DNA of 64,000 nucleotides from an uncultured Candidatus Saccharibacteria bacterium (lineage in GTDB: Bacteria > Patescibacteriota > Saccharimonadia > Saccharimonadales > Saccharimonadaceae), in contig CALHGK010000010.1 in assembly GCA_938030095.1 (NCBI GenBank), positions 1 to 64,000 on the forward strand. The letters run 5' to 3'. This document shows, in pieces, positions 52,795 to 61,538 of the stretch; positions within the stretch are counted from its first letter, which is position 1; every line of letters starts with the position of its first letter. Below the pieces are notes generated by a model. That model was not told the origin of the DNA. It did no database searches and worked only from the letters and a program-made list of their open reading frames with translations. Made by a program: the position numbers and the translations under genes.

Positions 52795-54993
52795 ATGGAA
52801 CATTCACCTTTATCTCATCAAATACCCGTCTCTGAAATTCGTGATGTCGAGCAACAGCTTGACGTCCTACAACTACCTGAGGCGAAGCTGCTGATCGGCG
52901 ACAATATCAAAGCCTCGCCAGAGTCACAAGGGGCAGATGAAGCAGCCAATCAGCGCGCAGAATATCAACGAACTGTCTGCTCGCTCAACGTTATGGACTA
53001 TCTATATTATGGCGGCGATGAAAATTATCACAAACTGACCGCCGCCCAGAGCGACGCCAATCGCCTCACGCGTGAAGAATTTGAAGAATTTCATCAGTGG
53101 GTTGCAAGCAACTTGCCTGGTGAGCATAGTGCTAATGTGATGCGCTATATTATGCTTATTCATGATTTAGGCAAGAACCAAACGCTTGCGAGTGCTGTGA
53201 TGGGAGAGGATGCCGCTGATTCGGTTGATCACGACGAAGTGTTGCGCCGTTTGCTCGAGCCAGATTACACTGCAAAGCGCGCAGAGCTATTGCCAACATT
53301 CGGCCAGCTCAGCGAAGCAGATCAAGCAATCATTCGCGATGTCATCAACACAGAACTCAACCTTGGGCAGTTCATTCAGGCCGAAGCACCGCCGGCAGCG
53401 CTGGCAAGCTTCGCCGAGAACACCGAGCCAGTGCGATCGCTCTATATCATGCATACGCTATTTGATATTGCTGGTGCGCTGGGCCACGTTAATGCCGAGA
53501 GCTCTCTACTCCTCACTTCTCCTCTGTACAACCAAATGGCAGCAGCCTGCGATGTCTTAACCGACAGCACCCTCTCAACCGACGACGCACGCTACGCTCA
53601 CTACCTCGCTCGGCGAGCACAGCGCTTTGGCCTAAGTGATGACGCTATTGAGCAGCTCATCAACAGCCAAGCACACACCCACACCGTGCGCCTTGCCTGT
53701 ATGCTGCGCTATGACACACCAGAGGAATATCAGCAACTGACCGAGGCGCTAGATACGCTACCTGGCCCTGTACAAGCTATCCTCGCTCAAGAGCTCAGCA
53801 ATGATGGCATTCATCAGCGCGCAACACTGCCTTACTACGGCCCAGCCTTACTGAAGGGGCTTGAAAAACATCATAGCCTCGGCACGGCACTCACTTACTT
53901 TGCACATGTCTTGCAAGAGGCACACATTGCCGACAAAGCAGCGCGCAAAGCAGGCGAGATAGGTGTCGTCACGGCAGACCTCAGCACCATCGCCCAAGCT
54001 GCCAACCAAGGCACGCTCGATCCACGCCACGCTGAGCTGCGCTTTCGCCACAGCGGCGAAATGCTTGTGCCAACATATCAGGACACACCTGAGCTTGCTA
54101 TTGATTCACTCCCAACATTTGACTCTGAGCAGCTACATGGAAAGCGGATCATCTACCTTGGGATGGGTGGTGGCTCGGATGGTATTCAGGCCGCTATGCT
54201 GAGCAAGCTTCATCAGCAGCACCATGCTGTGCAGCCTACAGCCATTGTGTCGGTGCGCAACTTTGCTGCCGATAACAACAAGCAGCTTGCGCATACTGGC
54301 CGACAGATTGGTGACGCAACTGTAGAAATCACAGAGGAAACAACCAAAGTTGGTGACTGGCGCTTCCTTGAGGATATTATTGCCAAGGATAAGACGATTG
54401 CACCAGTTTATCTACTTAACTCAATCGAGCCAGAGCAAATTGCCCGCGACCTACAGCTCCTTATCCGCGAGACGGGAGCTGATGCGATTTGCGGTATCGA
54501 CACTGGTGGTGATGTACTCTACCGCGCTAATACCGCCATCGACCCCACAACCTCATCACCAGACCAAGACTATGCTGTACTCACTGCTCTCCATATGATC
54601 AAGGCCGCAACAGAGGCGGATGACGCACCACTCGATGTCTTTACTGCTATCGTTGCGCCTGGTGTGGATACACCGCCATATGCCAATGATATGCTTGCTC
54701 GTAGCAACGCCCAGCGCTATCTTCTCCAGCCATACGATACCACCACTATTACTCAAACCTACGCTGCATGGCGCATGGACGGCTCTGCGAGCGAAGAAGG
54801 CCTCTATGGCAAGACACCCCTGGCGTGGATCGCCGCGCTAACGGGCAAGCATGGCCTACAACCACTCGCCCTCCCACGCGCTAATGCAACATCGGTGCAT
54901 AACCCATGGCGTATCTTTATGAATATCCGCCCTTCGACCGCCAGTGTGGTAATGATGCACGCCGAGCAGTTATACCAAGCTGTAAATCATTGA
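52795..54993 (+). CDS. Two-domain protein: HD-like N-terminal region fused to DUF1152
   Basis: 732 residues, soluble. The N-terminal half contains MRYIMLIHDLGKNQ (HD at 123-124) and VDHDEVLRRLL, reminiscent of an HD-type or DUF6829-like helical domain. The C-terminal half (about 445-732) matches DUF1152: RIIYLGMGGGSDGIQAA (Gly-rich loop 456-462), CGIDTGGDVLY, and a terminal HNPWRIFMNIRPS. DUF1152 proteins have a Rossmann-like appearance and no assigned activity; the Gly-rich loop suggests nucleotide binding. The frame opens at 52756, but the ATG at 52795 has a -10 box at 6 nt. Transcribed separately from the deacetylase. Confidence 0.75.
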   Translation: MEHSPLSHQIPVSEIRDVEQQLDVLQLPEAKLLIGDNIKASPESQGADEAANQRAEYQRTVCSLNVMDYLYYGGDENYHKLTAAQSDANRLTREEFEEFHQWVASNLPGEHSANVMRYIMLIHDLGKNQTLASAVMGEDAADSVDHDEVLRRLLEPDYTAKRAELLPTFGQLSEADQAIIRDVINTELNLGQFIQAEAPPAALASFAENTEPVRSLYIMHTLFDIAGALGHVNAESSLLLTSPLYNQMAAACDVLTDSTLSTDDARYAHYLARRAQRFGLSDDAIEQLINSQAHTHTVRLACMLRYDTPEEYQQLTEALDTLPGPVQAILAQELSNDGIHQRATLPYYGPALLKGLEKHHSLGTALTYFAHVLQEAHIADKAARKAGEIGVVTADLSTIAQAANQGTLDPRHAELRFRHSGEMLVPTYQDTPELAIDSLPTFDSEQLHGKRIIYLGMGGGSDGIQAAMLSKLHQQHHAVQPTAIVSVRNFAADNNKQLAHTGRQIGDATVEITEETTKVGDWRFLEDIIAKDKTIAPVYLLNSIEPEQIARDLQLLIRETGADAICGIDTGGDVLYRANTAIDPTTSSPDQDYAVLTALHMIKAATEADDAPLDVFTAIVAPGVDTPPYANDMLARSNAQRYLLQPYDTTTITQTYAAWRMDGSASEEGLYGKTPLAWIAALTGKHGLQPLALPRANATSVHNPWRIFMNIRPSTASVVMMHAEQLYQAVNH

Positions 54994-55185
54994 TTAAATT
55001 AAATCATTTCAGCCTGCACTAACCTCATACAATGCTGTCAAAACACCACTATCAGACCGGGCGTCGGATCACTATCCAGTTGTCGTTGAGCTTACATTAT
55101 AGTGTAAGCTCGCTGTCTGCTGCTAGCATTTCGTCTCTCAGTATTTGAACTTTGCGACTTGAGTGCAATATAGGCTTTAATAAAA

Positions 55186-55211
55186 ATAAGACCGATTTTC
55201 ATCGGTCTTTA
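55186..55211 (-). terminator. Terminator of tRNA-Asn
   Basis: Minus-strand stem AAGACCGAT/ATCGGTCTT with a GAAA tetraloop followed by ATTTTTATT, about 12 nt after the tRNA 3' end. Confidence 0.85.
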
Positions 55212-55221
55212 TCATGCATCG

Positions 55222-55296
55222 TGGCTCCGGAGACTGGGCTCGAACCAGCGACCTAATCGTTAACAGCGACCCGCTCTACCACTGAGCTACTCCGGA
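55222..55296 (-). tRNA. tRNA-Asn (GTT)
   Basis: Complete 75-nt cloverleaf with encoded CCA. Acceptor TCCGGAG/CTCCGGA, discriminator G; D stem GCTC/GAGC; anticodon stem GGTCG/CGATT (two wobble pairs) with loop CTGTTAA, anticodon GTT; T stem CTGG/CCAG region intact. Confidence 0.95.
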
Positions 55297-55365
55297 TTAC
55301 TCTGTAAGTATACCGGTTGGAGGGGTGGTTCGTCAAGAGTCACGCCGCAAAATAGGTATTTTATG

Positions 55366-57132
55366 CTATGGCTGGCTACGGAATTGTTCGATCCGCTTAG
55401 TTAGCTCAGCAATATTGTTCCAACTACTGCCATCTGTCATGATGGCGAGCACATATTTGCCGTTCGAGCCATAGACGATCGCTGCGTCGTGCAGGAGACC
55501 ATTCAAGAACCCAACCTTATTTGCCACCGTACCATTCGTACCAGCAGGGATACCCTTGCGGTACACATTAGCCTTGAGCGCAGAGAGGAATCGGTCGCGA
55601 TTGGCACTACTAAAGTTTTGCCCCGCATCAAGCATTACCATAAAGCGTGCAAGGTCATTTGCTGTGGTGTATGGCCCACCAGACTTGGCGAAGGTCGTGT
55701 CTTTGAAGCCAATGTCGTTGGCATCCTTCGTCACAACATCATAGCCAATAACTTTGAGGTAGTTCTCTGCACATGGGTTGTCGCTCTGGCTAATCATTTT
55801 GTTGAAGCAGACTTGGTTGTCCTCCCAACGCCAGCCTGCCAGCTGCTCACGCCGAAGCACGCTATAGCCAACAAATAGTTTGTATGTACTGGCAGTGACA
55901 AATTGCTTGTTGCCATTGTAGCTTGCATTACGTTTCTTGCCATCAATCTCTAAGAATGAGATACCATACGTCCCGGGGTGATCCTCAGCATAGTGTTTGA
56001 GAAGAGCGTTAAGCCCGTCTTCGGTCGAGCTATAATTGCGGTCGTATTCTACCTTGGCTGGCACCGTCTTCGTCACTGCGGCTGGTTGTGGGCGTGTTTG
56101 ATTAATAAACTCCGAGAGCTGCTGCGCAGTTGCGTCAATATCAAGAGTGCGCCCTGGCTTACCATCTGTGCGTGATGTTTCGGTGAGGTCGTACGTGGCA
56201 ACTTTCGTGGTGCCTGGGTCAATATTTACCTTTGGCGTGACATGCTTTGTGAGGTAGCCGGAGGCCTGTGATGCACTAATACTCGCCACTAATGTCTTAT
56301 CCTTTGGCTGAGCAACAACCCACTGAATAACTTCATTCGCTGGCAATGTCACTGTCTCGTCGTTTACCTTAAGGGCGACGCCTTTGCCGATAACCTTCGT
56401 AATTTTTTGCTCAAGCGCCTTCGCTGCATCGGTTGTAATAGCCGGGGCAATGCCGCGCATTGGGATCTCAACGGTCGTGCCCTGTACAAGACGGGGGCTA
56501 ATCGCACCAATGCTATGCGATACCGCATCACGCTGGCACTCACCACCACGCCGCGCTTGATTCACCACCAACTTGCCATGCTCTACCTTGAGACTAGCAT
56601 CGACCGGCGCACGCTTACAGACTGGCATGATCGTCTGAGTAATATATTGTTCGGTACGCGTCGTAGTTGTCAATTTTGGCGAGCTTGGCACATCTGGCTG
56701 CCACCAGAACGACGACAACGGTATAATCCGCCACAGCAAGGGATACTGCGCCTGTGCAAGCCGGTCGGCGTTGTCTACTGTAATAGCAAGCTGCTCAATC
56801 GTCGGCGAAGCGATGGTTGTGCCATCACCCACTAGCTTCACGGAGTGTTCTTGGTACGCTTGGTTAAGCGTGTCTGTGGCTTCTGGCAGTATTTGCCAGC
56901 CAAGCGATACACCATCGATTCGCGCATTTGGTAGCAATCGGTCACTCGGATACACCAGCTGGAACAGCACATTGAGCCCAAGAATAATACCAATGGTGAT
57001 ATAGGTTTTGCGCCGTGTCCAGCGAATACGCAGCACTGGCACACGCCAATCGGCGAAACGGAGTTTTTCGGCAATAGTTGCCTTGCGGCGTCGGGGGTAC
57101 GGACGCTGCGCGCGCGGAGGAGTATACATCAT
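55366..57132 (-). CDS. Membrane-anchored serine beta-lactamase-fold protein with PG-binding (VanW/YkuD-type) domains
   Basis: 588 residues: Arg-rich cytosolic N-terminus, membrane helix (about 44-60), two peptidoglycan-binding PG_binding_4/VanW-N-like units (about 65-330), and a C-terminal class A beta-lactamase-like domain (about 365-585). Catalytic elements are S415-T-Y-K418, SDN (450-452) and KVG (539-541, in place of KTG). The class A Glu166 loop is not evident, so a peptidoglycan carboxypeptidase/endopeptidase role is as likely as beta-lactam hydrolysis. Leaderless-type promoter (TATAAT, 6 nt, tandem ATG). Confidence 0.85.
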   Translation of the reverse strand: MMYTPPRAQRPYPRRRKATIAEKLRFADWRVPVLRIRWTRRKTYITIGIILGLNVLFQLVYPSDRLLPNARIDGVSLGWQILPEATDTLNQAYQEHSVKLVGDGTTIASPTIEQLAITVDNADRLAQAQYPLLWRIIPLSSFWWQPDVPSSPKLTTTTRTEQYITQTIMPVCKRAPVDASLKVEHGKLVVNQARRGGECQRDAVSHSIGAISPRLVQGTTVEIPMRGIAPAITTDAAKALEQKITKVIGKGVALKVNDETVTLPANEVIQWVVAQPKDKTLVASISASQASGYLTKHVTPKVNIDPGTTKVATYDLTETSRTDGKPGRTLDIDATAQQLSEFINQTRPQPAAVTKTVPAKVEYDRNYSSTEDGLNALLKHYAEDHPGTYGISFLEIDGKKRNASYNGNKQFVTASTYKLFVGYSVLRREQLAGWRWEDNQVCFNKMISQSDNPCAENYLKVIGYDVVTKDANDIGFKDTTFAKSGGPYTTANDLARFMVMLDAGQNFSSANRDRFLSALKANVYRKGIPAGTNGTVANKVGFLNGLLHDAAIVYGSNGKYVLAIMTDGSSWNNIAELTKRIEQFRSQP

Positions 57133-57144
57133 GTAGATATTATA
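57133..57144 (-). promoter_or_regulatory. -10 box of the beta-lactamase-fold gene
   Basis: TATAAT at 57144-57139, ATCTAC, ATGATG: 6-nt spacing. Confidence 0.6.
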
Positions 57145-57157
57145 TCATCTATGATGA

Positions 57158-57511
57158 TTAGTCGCTCTGCAAAATTTCTAGTGCGCGCTGCAAAACCGCA
57201 ATATCATCAGCGGCGTTATCCTGCTGCTCTAATGCGCTTATTTTTGCACGAATCACCTGCTCGACTGGTGCCACCACGACATCCGCAGCATTCTGAGTGG
57301 GTGGTACCACTTGCAGGCTACGTGCTGAGTTGTCCTTCTTGACCAAAAAGCCACGGACAATCAAGCCGTTCACGTGCGCTGCCACCGTACTGACCGACTT
57401 ATAGTCGAAGGCACGCATAATCTCGCGGTAGCTTGGGCCATAGCCATTACTCTTGATAAATGTGTCTATAAATGTCAATAATTCACGTTGTTTTCGTGTT
57501 GGGCTTGTCAT
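57158..57511 (-). CDS. LexA-type winged-helix DNA-binding protein without protease domain
   Basis: 117 residues. The N-terminal 65 match the LexA DNA-binding domain: TRKQRELLTFIDTFIKSNGYGPSYREIMRAF (given as RKQRELLTFIDTF and GYGPSYREIMRAF), then SVSTVAAHVNGLIVRGFLVKK. Normal LexA continues into an S24 self-cleaving domain with a Ser-Lys dyad; here the remaining 50 residues form only a short helical tail (VVAPVEQVIRAKISALEQQ) that could dimerise. It therefore cannot respond to RecA by autoproteolysis. The ATG overlaps the stop of the O-antigen ligase gene and its GGAGG site lies inside that gene, so it is coupled to glycan genes, not to SOS genes. Confidence 0.88.
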   Translation of the reverse strand: MTSPTRKQRELLTFIDTFIKSNGYGPSYREIMRAFDYKSVSTVAAHVNGLIVRGFLVKKDNSARSLQVVPPTQNAADVVVAPVEQVIRAKISALEQQDNAADDIAVLQRALEILQSD

Positions 57512-58806
57512 AATCCATCCTCCGTTATCGCTAGTGCTGCCAGCCCCCACCAGAGCATCGACACAGTGTCGTCAACAAAAACTGGTAAGAACAATCCTAT
57601 CACAGTTAAGCCGATTCCGCCAGCAAAACTACCGAAAGCCAGCCAATATGACCGGCGATGCCATAATTTTACCAGCACACCAGTGGTTAATGCAACTAAT
57701 AATAGTAATCCAATCCAGCCAATTTCGTGAGCAACGAACAAATAGTGGTTTTCAATGATTAAGCTCTGCTCATTGCCAAGAAGCGATGCCGAGCCAGTAC
57801 TTCCTACGCCAGTGCCAAGCGGTTGCTGCAGAGCGCGCGTTAGGCCAGCTTGCAATGAAGTGATTCGGTCGCTGTCGGATGTTTGAGCGGGACCATGCGT
57901 TGGGTCATTATGCAAGATAACATTATCAATAAAGTGTGGATCCCTAGCGTAGCCAATACTACCAACAATCACCCCACAGCCAAGTATTGCGCCAGCACCC
58001 CACAGTACGATACGCCGAGATACCTGCGACCGCCATGCCCTGACAATCGCAACAATGCCAACGCCAACCGCCACCGCTAGCAGCGCACTTCGCGAATAAC
58101 TCTGCCACACTGCAAGCGCCGCTAGCAGCGCCATACCACCAAGTGCCCAACGCCGCACATGCGAGATACGCCGCCATTGCAATGCGCTATACGCCACGAT
58201 AAGTGTCAGGACAGTACTTGCATACGCCCCAAGTGGGTTTGGCCCACGCAGCGTGCTATTAATGCGGACATAGGCACTGTTGGAGTCGACTGTTTGGTAG
58301 GGTTCGATCGTCGTCGGCCCGTAGCCAAGCGGCACAAGCACATCACGCGGCAAAACAAGCTGCGCTGCCGCAAAACCAATCACAATGACCGCACCCGCAC
58401 CGAGCATACGCAGCAGCCAGCACCGATACTGCGGATAATTACTCACAAACACATAGACTGCCACACCAAGTGCCACAAAACGCAGGTCGATTAACAAACC
58501 TGATAGCAATGCCAACCCAGACGTTGGTACAAGCAGCGCCACCACACCGTGCCACAGCGCAAAGGCGAGCGCCAGCTGAATAATGCGATCACTCAGCCAA
58601 CGCTGCCACTGCCGACGCAGCGTCACGTCGACAATAATGAGAAGTAAAACAACGAGAAGCAAAACTTCCTTCCATGCCTTGACAAAGAGTGCATAATCTG
58701 GCCAATGCGCGCCCACCCATACGGTCAGCGGCGCATGGATAGCCAGTCCGAAAAATATCGTACACAAAAACCAAGCCGGTATCTTTTCTCGCAATAACCG
58801 CTTCAT
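57508..58806 (-). CDS. O-antigen ligase/polymerase (Wzy_C) family membrane protein
   Basis: 432 residues with about 11 membrane helices. The central conserved region contains INSTLRGPNPLGAYAS, WQSYSRSALLAV and GVGSTGSAS, followed by IIENHYLFVAHEIGWIG, the pattern of Wzy_C enzymes (glycan ligases/polymerases). In a cell with no sign of LPS it probably polymerises or attaches a surface polysaccharide. TACACT lies 8 nt before the ATG. It is divergent from the priming transferase gene at 58859, and the LexA-like gene follows with a 4-nt overlap. Confidence 0.88.
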   Translation of the reverse strand: MKRLLREKIPAWFLCTIFFGLAIHAPLTVWVGAHWPDYALFVKAWKEVLLLVVLLLIIVDVTLRRQWQRWLSDRIIQLALAFALWHGVVALLVPTSGLALLSGLLIDLRFVALGVAVYVFVSNYPQYRCWLLRMLGAGAVIVIGFAAAQLVLPRDVLVPLGYGPTTIEPYQTVDSNSAYVRINSTLRGPNPLGAYASTVLTLIVAYSALQWRRISHVRRWALGGMALLAALAVWQSYSRSALLAVAVGVGIVAIVRAWRSQVSRRIVLWGAGAILGCGVIVGSIGYARDPHFIDNVILHNDPTHGPAQTSDSDRITSLQAGLTRALQQPLGTGVGSTGSASLLGNEQSLIIENHYLFVAHEIGWIGLLLLVALTTGVLVKLWHRRSYWLAFGSFAGGIGLTVIGLFLPVFVDDTVSMLWWGLAALAITEDGL

Positions 58807-58858
58807 CTCTTTCTAGTGTAGCAAACTTTGGGTAAAAAGTGTTATAGTAACAGTTGTT

Positions 58859-60295
58859 ATGCCGTCAAAAAATACGAAATTTTATAGTCTCATTCTCATC
58901 GGCCTCGATTTTGTTGTGCTGATGGCGGTGTTTTTCATCGCATACTACGTCCGCACGCAAATCGATCACCGTGATCTACTCCACACTGTCTATGCCAGCG
59001 ACTACTTGCTCGGCTTCGTCGTCATTGCACCAGTGTGGATTATCCTCTATGCCTCGCTTGGGCTCTATAGCGCAAGCGTCTACGGCCGGCGGCTCGTCGA
59101 GTGGGGGCGACTGCTGCTCGGGACATTCATGGGTATTCTGCTCGTAATTGGCTGGGAGTACGGCACACGAATGTATATCTTTCCGGCCCGCTTGGTGGCG
59201 ATGTATGTCTTTCTTGGTTCGTTTTTGGCGATCGGCACAGTGCGCGAGTTGTTTCGCCTCACACGGAGCTGGCTCTTCCAGTACAACCATGGCGTGAACC
59301 GTGTGATGGTGATTGGGACATCGCTAGCAACGCGAGACATCGCTGAGTCGATCTCGACCACCTACAAATCAGGTTTTCGCGTCGTAGCAATGGCTGGCCC
59401 CAAGCGCTTTGTGCCACCTGGGCTCGATGTTGTTCATTTTGCATCACTTGACCCCGCCCTGGCGCAAATCAAGGAGCTCAAGATTGACACCATCATCCAA
59501 ACCAACCTCTACGAAAACGAAGAGAAGAATCAAAAAGTGCTTGGCGCCGCACAGGTTAACCATATCCAATACAACTTCATCCCTGGTGAGCCAGAATTTT
59601 ATACTGGCAAAAACACCATCGATGTCTTTCTTGGTTACCCAATGATTACCGTTAGCCAAACACCACTCATTGGCTGGGGAGAGATTGCGAAGCGGATTTT
59701 CGACACGATTATTTCTGGCATATTGCTCATTGTCCTTGCCCCGCTTTTTGTACTCCTTATCATTATGCAAAAGATCTTTAACCCTGGGCCAGCATTTTAT
59801 ATCTCAAAGCGCCTCAGTCGCTACTCCGAGCCAATCCAGCTCATCAAGTTCCGTAGTATGGGCGCACAGTATGGCAAGCAAGACGCAGCTGATGAGTTCC
59901 GTGCAATGGGCCGCAACGACCTGGCCGAAGAGTATGAAAAAAACCGCAAGGTCGAACACGACCCACGCATCACTCGCTTTGGCAATTTTTTGCGGGCAAC
60001 ATCACTTGACGAATTACCCCAGATTTTCAACGTCTTTCGTGGTGATTTGAGCTTAGTTGGGCCGCGGCCAATTCTACCCCAAGAAGTGAAGTTTAGTTCA
60101 GCCCGCACGGCACTCTTGCACAGCGTGAAGTCAGGGGTGACGGGCTTATGGCAGGTATCTGGGCGCTCAAACCTGAGCTTCGATGAGCGAATTGAGCTTG
60201 AGCTATTTTATGCCCAAAACTGGAGCTTCTGGCTAGATATCAAGATTCTATTCAAGACGATTGGTGTAGTGCTACGCAAGACAGGTGCAAAATAG
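58859..60295 (+). CDS. Polyprenyl-phosphate sugar phosphotransferase (WcaJ/CpsE type)
   Basis: Initiates surface glycan assembly by moving a sugar-1-phosphate from a nucleotide sugar to undecaprenyl phosphate. 478 residues: four N-terminal membrane helices (about 10-130), a Rossmann-like central domain (VNRVMVIGTSLATRDIAESI), a fifth hydrophobic helix (about 285-305), and the catalytic domain with LIKFRSMG, RITRFGNFLRATSLDELPQ (Asp-Glu pair) and GDLSLVGPRPI. TATAGT lies 10 nt before the ATG. The sugar specificity cannot be read from sequence. Divergent from the Wzy_C gene with a 52-nt shared promoter region. Confidence 0.95.
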   Translation: MPSKNTKFYSLILIGLDFVVLMAVFFIAYYVRTQIDHRDLLHTVYASDYLLGFVVIAPVWIILYASLGLYSASVYGRRLVEWGRLLLGTFMGILLVIGWEYGTRMYIFPARLVAMYVFLGSFLAIGTVRELFRLTRSWLFQYNHGVNRVMVIGTSLATRDIAESISTTYKSGFRVVAMAGPKRFVPPGLDVVHFASLDPALAQIKELKIDTIIQTNLYENEEKNQKVLGAAQVNHIQYNFIPGEPEFYTGKNTIDVFLGYPMITVSQTPLIGWGEIAKRIFDTIISGILLIVLAPLFVLLIIMQKIFNPGPAFYISKRLSRYSEPIQLIKFRSMGAQYGKQDAADEFRAMGRNDLAEEYEKNRKVEHDPRITRFGNFLRATSLDELPQIFNVFRGDLSLVGPRPILPQEVKFSSARTALLHSVKSGVTGLWQVSGRSNLSFDERIELELFYAQNWSFWLDIKILFKTIGVVLRKTGAK

Positions 60296-60327
60296 CACGT
60301 GGCACCATATCATTGTGAATCCTATGT

Positions 60328-60358
60328 AAGAGAGTAACCTCGATAGGCACCCTCTTTT
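60328..60358 (+). terminator. Candidate terminator of the sugar transferase gene
   Basis: CCT/AGG core with loop CGAT, extended by AAGAG/CTCTT arms across an imperfect middle, then TTTT; located between two convergent genes. Confidence 0.45.
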
Positions 60359-60374
60359 AAGTCGCAAACTTGTA

Positions 60375-61499
60375 TTATTGTATCATCTGATCGCGCACTA
60401 CTTTGCGTAGCTTGGTTAGAAATAGCGTCTTGTCAAAACGCTGTGCAGTGCGACGCAAGACCGTTGGATCAAAGGTTCGTTTCTCGGCCTGCTCAATTGC
60501 TTTAGCAACACTAATGCTCGTCTGCCGGTCGAATAGCACACCCACTTCGGGCGACGTGACAATATCCGTTGTGCCTCCACGCGCTAGGCCAATCACTGGT
60601 GCACCAGCCGCTAGCGCTTCAACACTGACAATTCCAAAATCTTCCTCTGCTGGATAGATAAAGCCACGCGCTGTTGTAATAGCCTTCTCATACTCGGCAT
60701 CGCTCGCATCGCCAAAGCGATCGGTGCGGAACTCAACCGTTGGGCCAGCCAGGTCAACAAGCCTATTGTGTGCGGGGCCATTACCAAAGACGGTCAGCTT
60801 CTTGCCAAGCTTCGTCGCTGCCGTAACAGCCAAGTCGTAGCGCTTATATGGCAGCTGCCGGCCAATCGTCACATAATGATCACCCCGCTTGGTAGCAGGC
60901 GTAAACCGACTTATATCTACCGGTGGATGAATAACTATACTATTTCGATTGTAATATTTCTTAATGCGCTGTTGTGTCTCGGTCGAGTTTGCCAAGAAAA
61001 CATCGACTTGCCGAGCGGCTTGGAGGTCTAGCTTGCGCTGGTGTGGCACCATGAGCGGCATGAGTGTGCGAATGAGCGGATTGAGATTACCATAGCCTGG
61101 GTCGCGCCGATATTCATCATAGTGGCTCCAGTAGTATCGTGGTGGTGTGTGGCAGTAGTTGATGATGACTTGGCCAGGCCGTGTCTTCCTCACTTGATGG
61201 CCGTGCATGTATGAACTGGTGAGGATGATATCAAACTCACGCAAATCAAGTCGCCGCATCGCTTTGACAGCCAACGTCGGAAACAGCTTGTAGTATGTGC
61301 GCACCTTGCGCGGGATTTTTTGCAAAAACGATGGCCGGACATCAAGCTCAGCAAAGGCTGGCATTTTGTCCTCATTGTACATTGCGGTATAGATCGGCGC
61401 ATCCGGAAAGGCTTCGTGCATAGCCAATACGACATTCTCGGCACCACCCATTGTTGTCAAGAAGTCACAGACAATGGCAATTTTGGGTTGTTTACTCAT
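60375..61499 (-). CDS. Family 4 glycosyltransferase
   Basis: 374-residue GT-B fold retaining glycosyltransferase: N-terminal acceptor domain (IAIVCDFLTTMGGAENVV), VIINYCHTPPRYYW, FLANSTETQQRI, the donor-domain hinge YVTIGRQLPYKRYDLAVTA, and the nucleotide-sugar motif E-x7-E in EEDFGIVSVEALAAG followed by APVIGLARGGTTD. It resembles mannosyl- or other hexosyl-transferases; the donor is unknown. The start at 61499 follows TACACT at 6 nt; six more codons are open upstream. Likely acts on the lipid-linked glycan begun by the priming transferase that faces it. Confidence 0.92.
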   Translation of the reverse strand: MSKQPKIAIVCDFLTTMGGAENVVLAMHEAFPDAPIYTAMYNEDKMPAFAELDVRPSFLQKIPRKVRTYYKLFPTLAVKAMRRLDLREFDIILTSSYMHGHQVRKTRPGQVIINYCHTPPRYYWSHYDEYRRDPGYGNLNPLIRTLMPLMVPHQRKLDLQAARQVDVFLANSTETQQRIKKYYNRNSIVIHPPVDISRFTPATKRGDHYVTIGRQLPYKRYDLAVTAATKLGKKLTVFGNGPAHNRLVDLAGPTVEFRTDRFGDASDAEYEKAITTARGFIYPAEEDFGIVSVEALAAGAPVIGLARGGTTDIVTSPEVGVLFDRQTSISVAKAIEQAEKRTFDPTVLRRTAQRFDKTLFLTKLRKVVRDQMIQ

Positions 61500-61511
61500 A
61501 GTATCAGTGTA
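61500..61511 (-). promoter_or_regulatory. -10 box of the glycosyltransferase gene
   Basis: TACACT at 61511-61506, GATACT, ATG: 6-nt spacing. Confidence 0.55.
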
Positions 61512-61538
61512 GCGCAAAGGGGAGATTTTACCTATACC

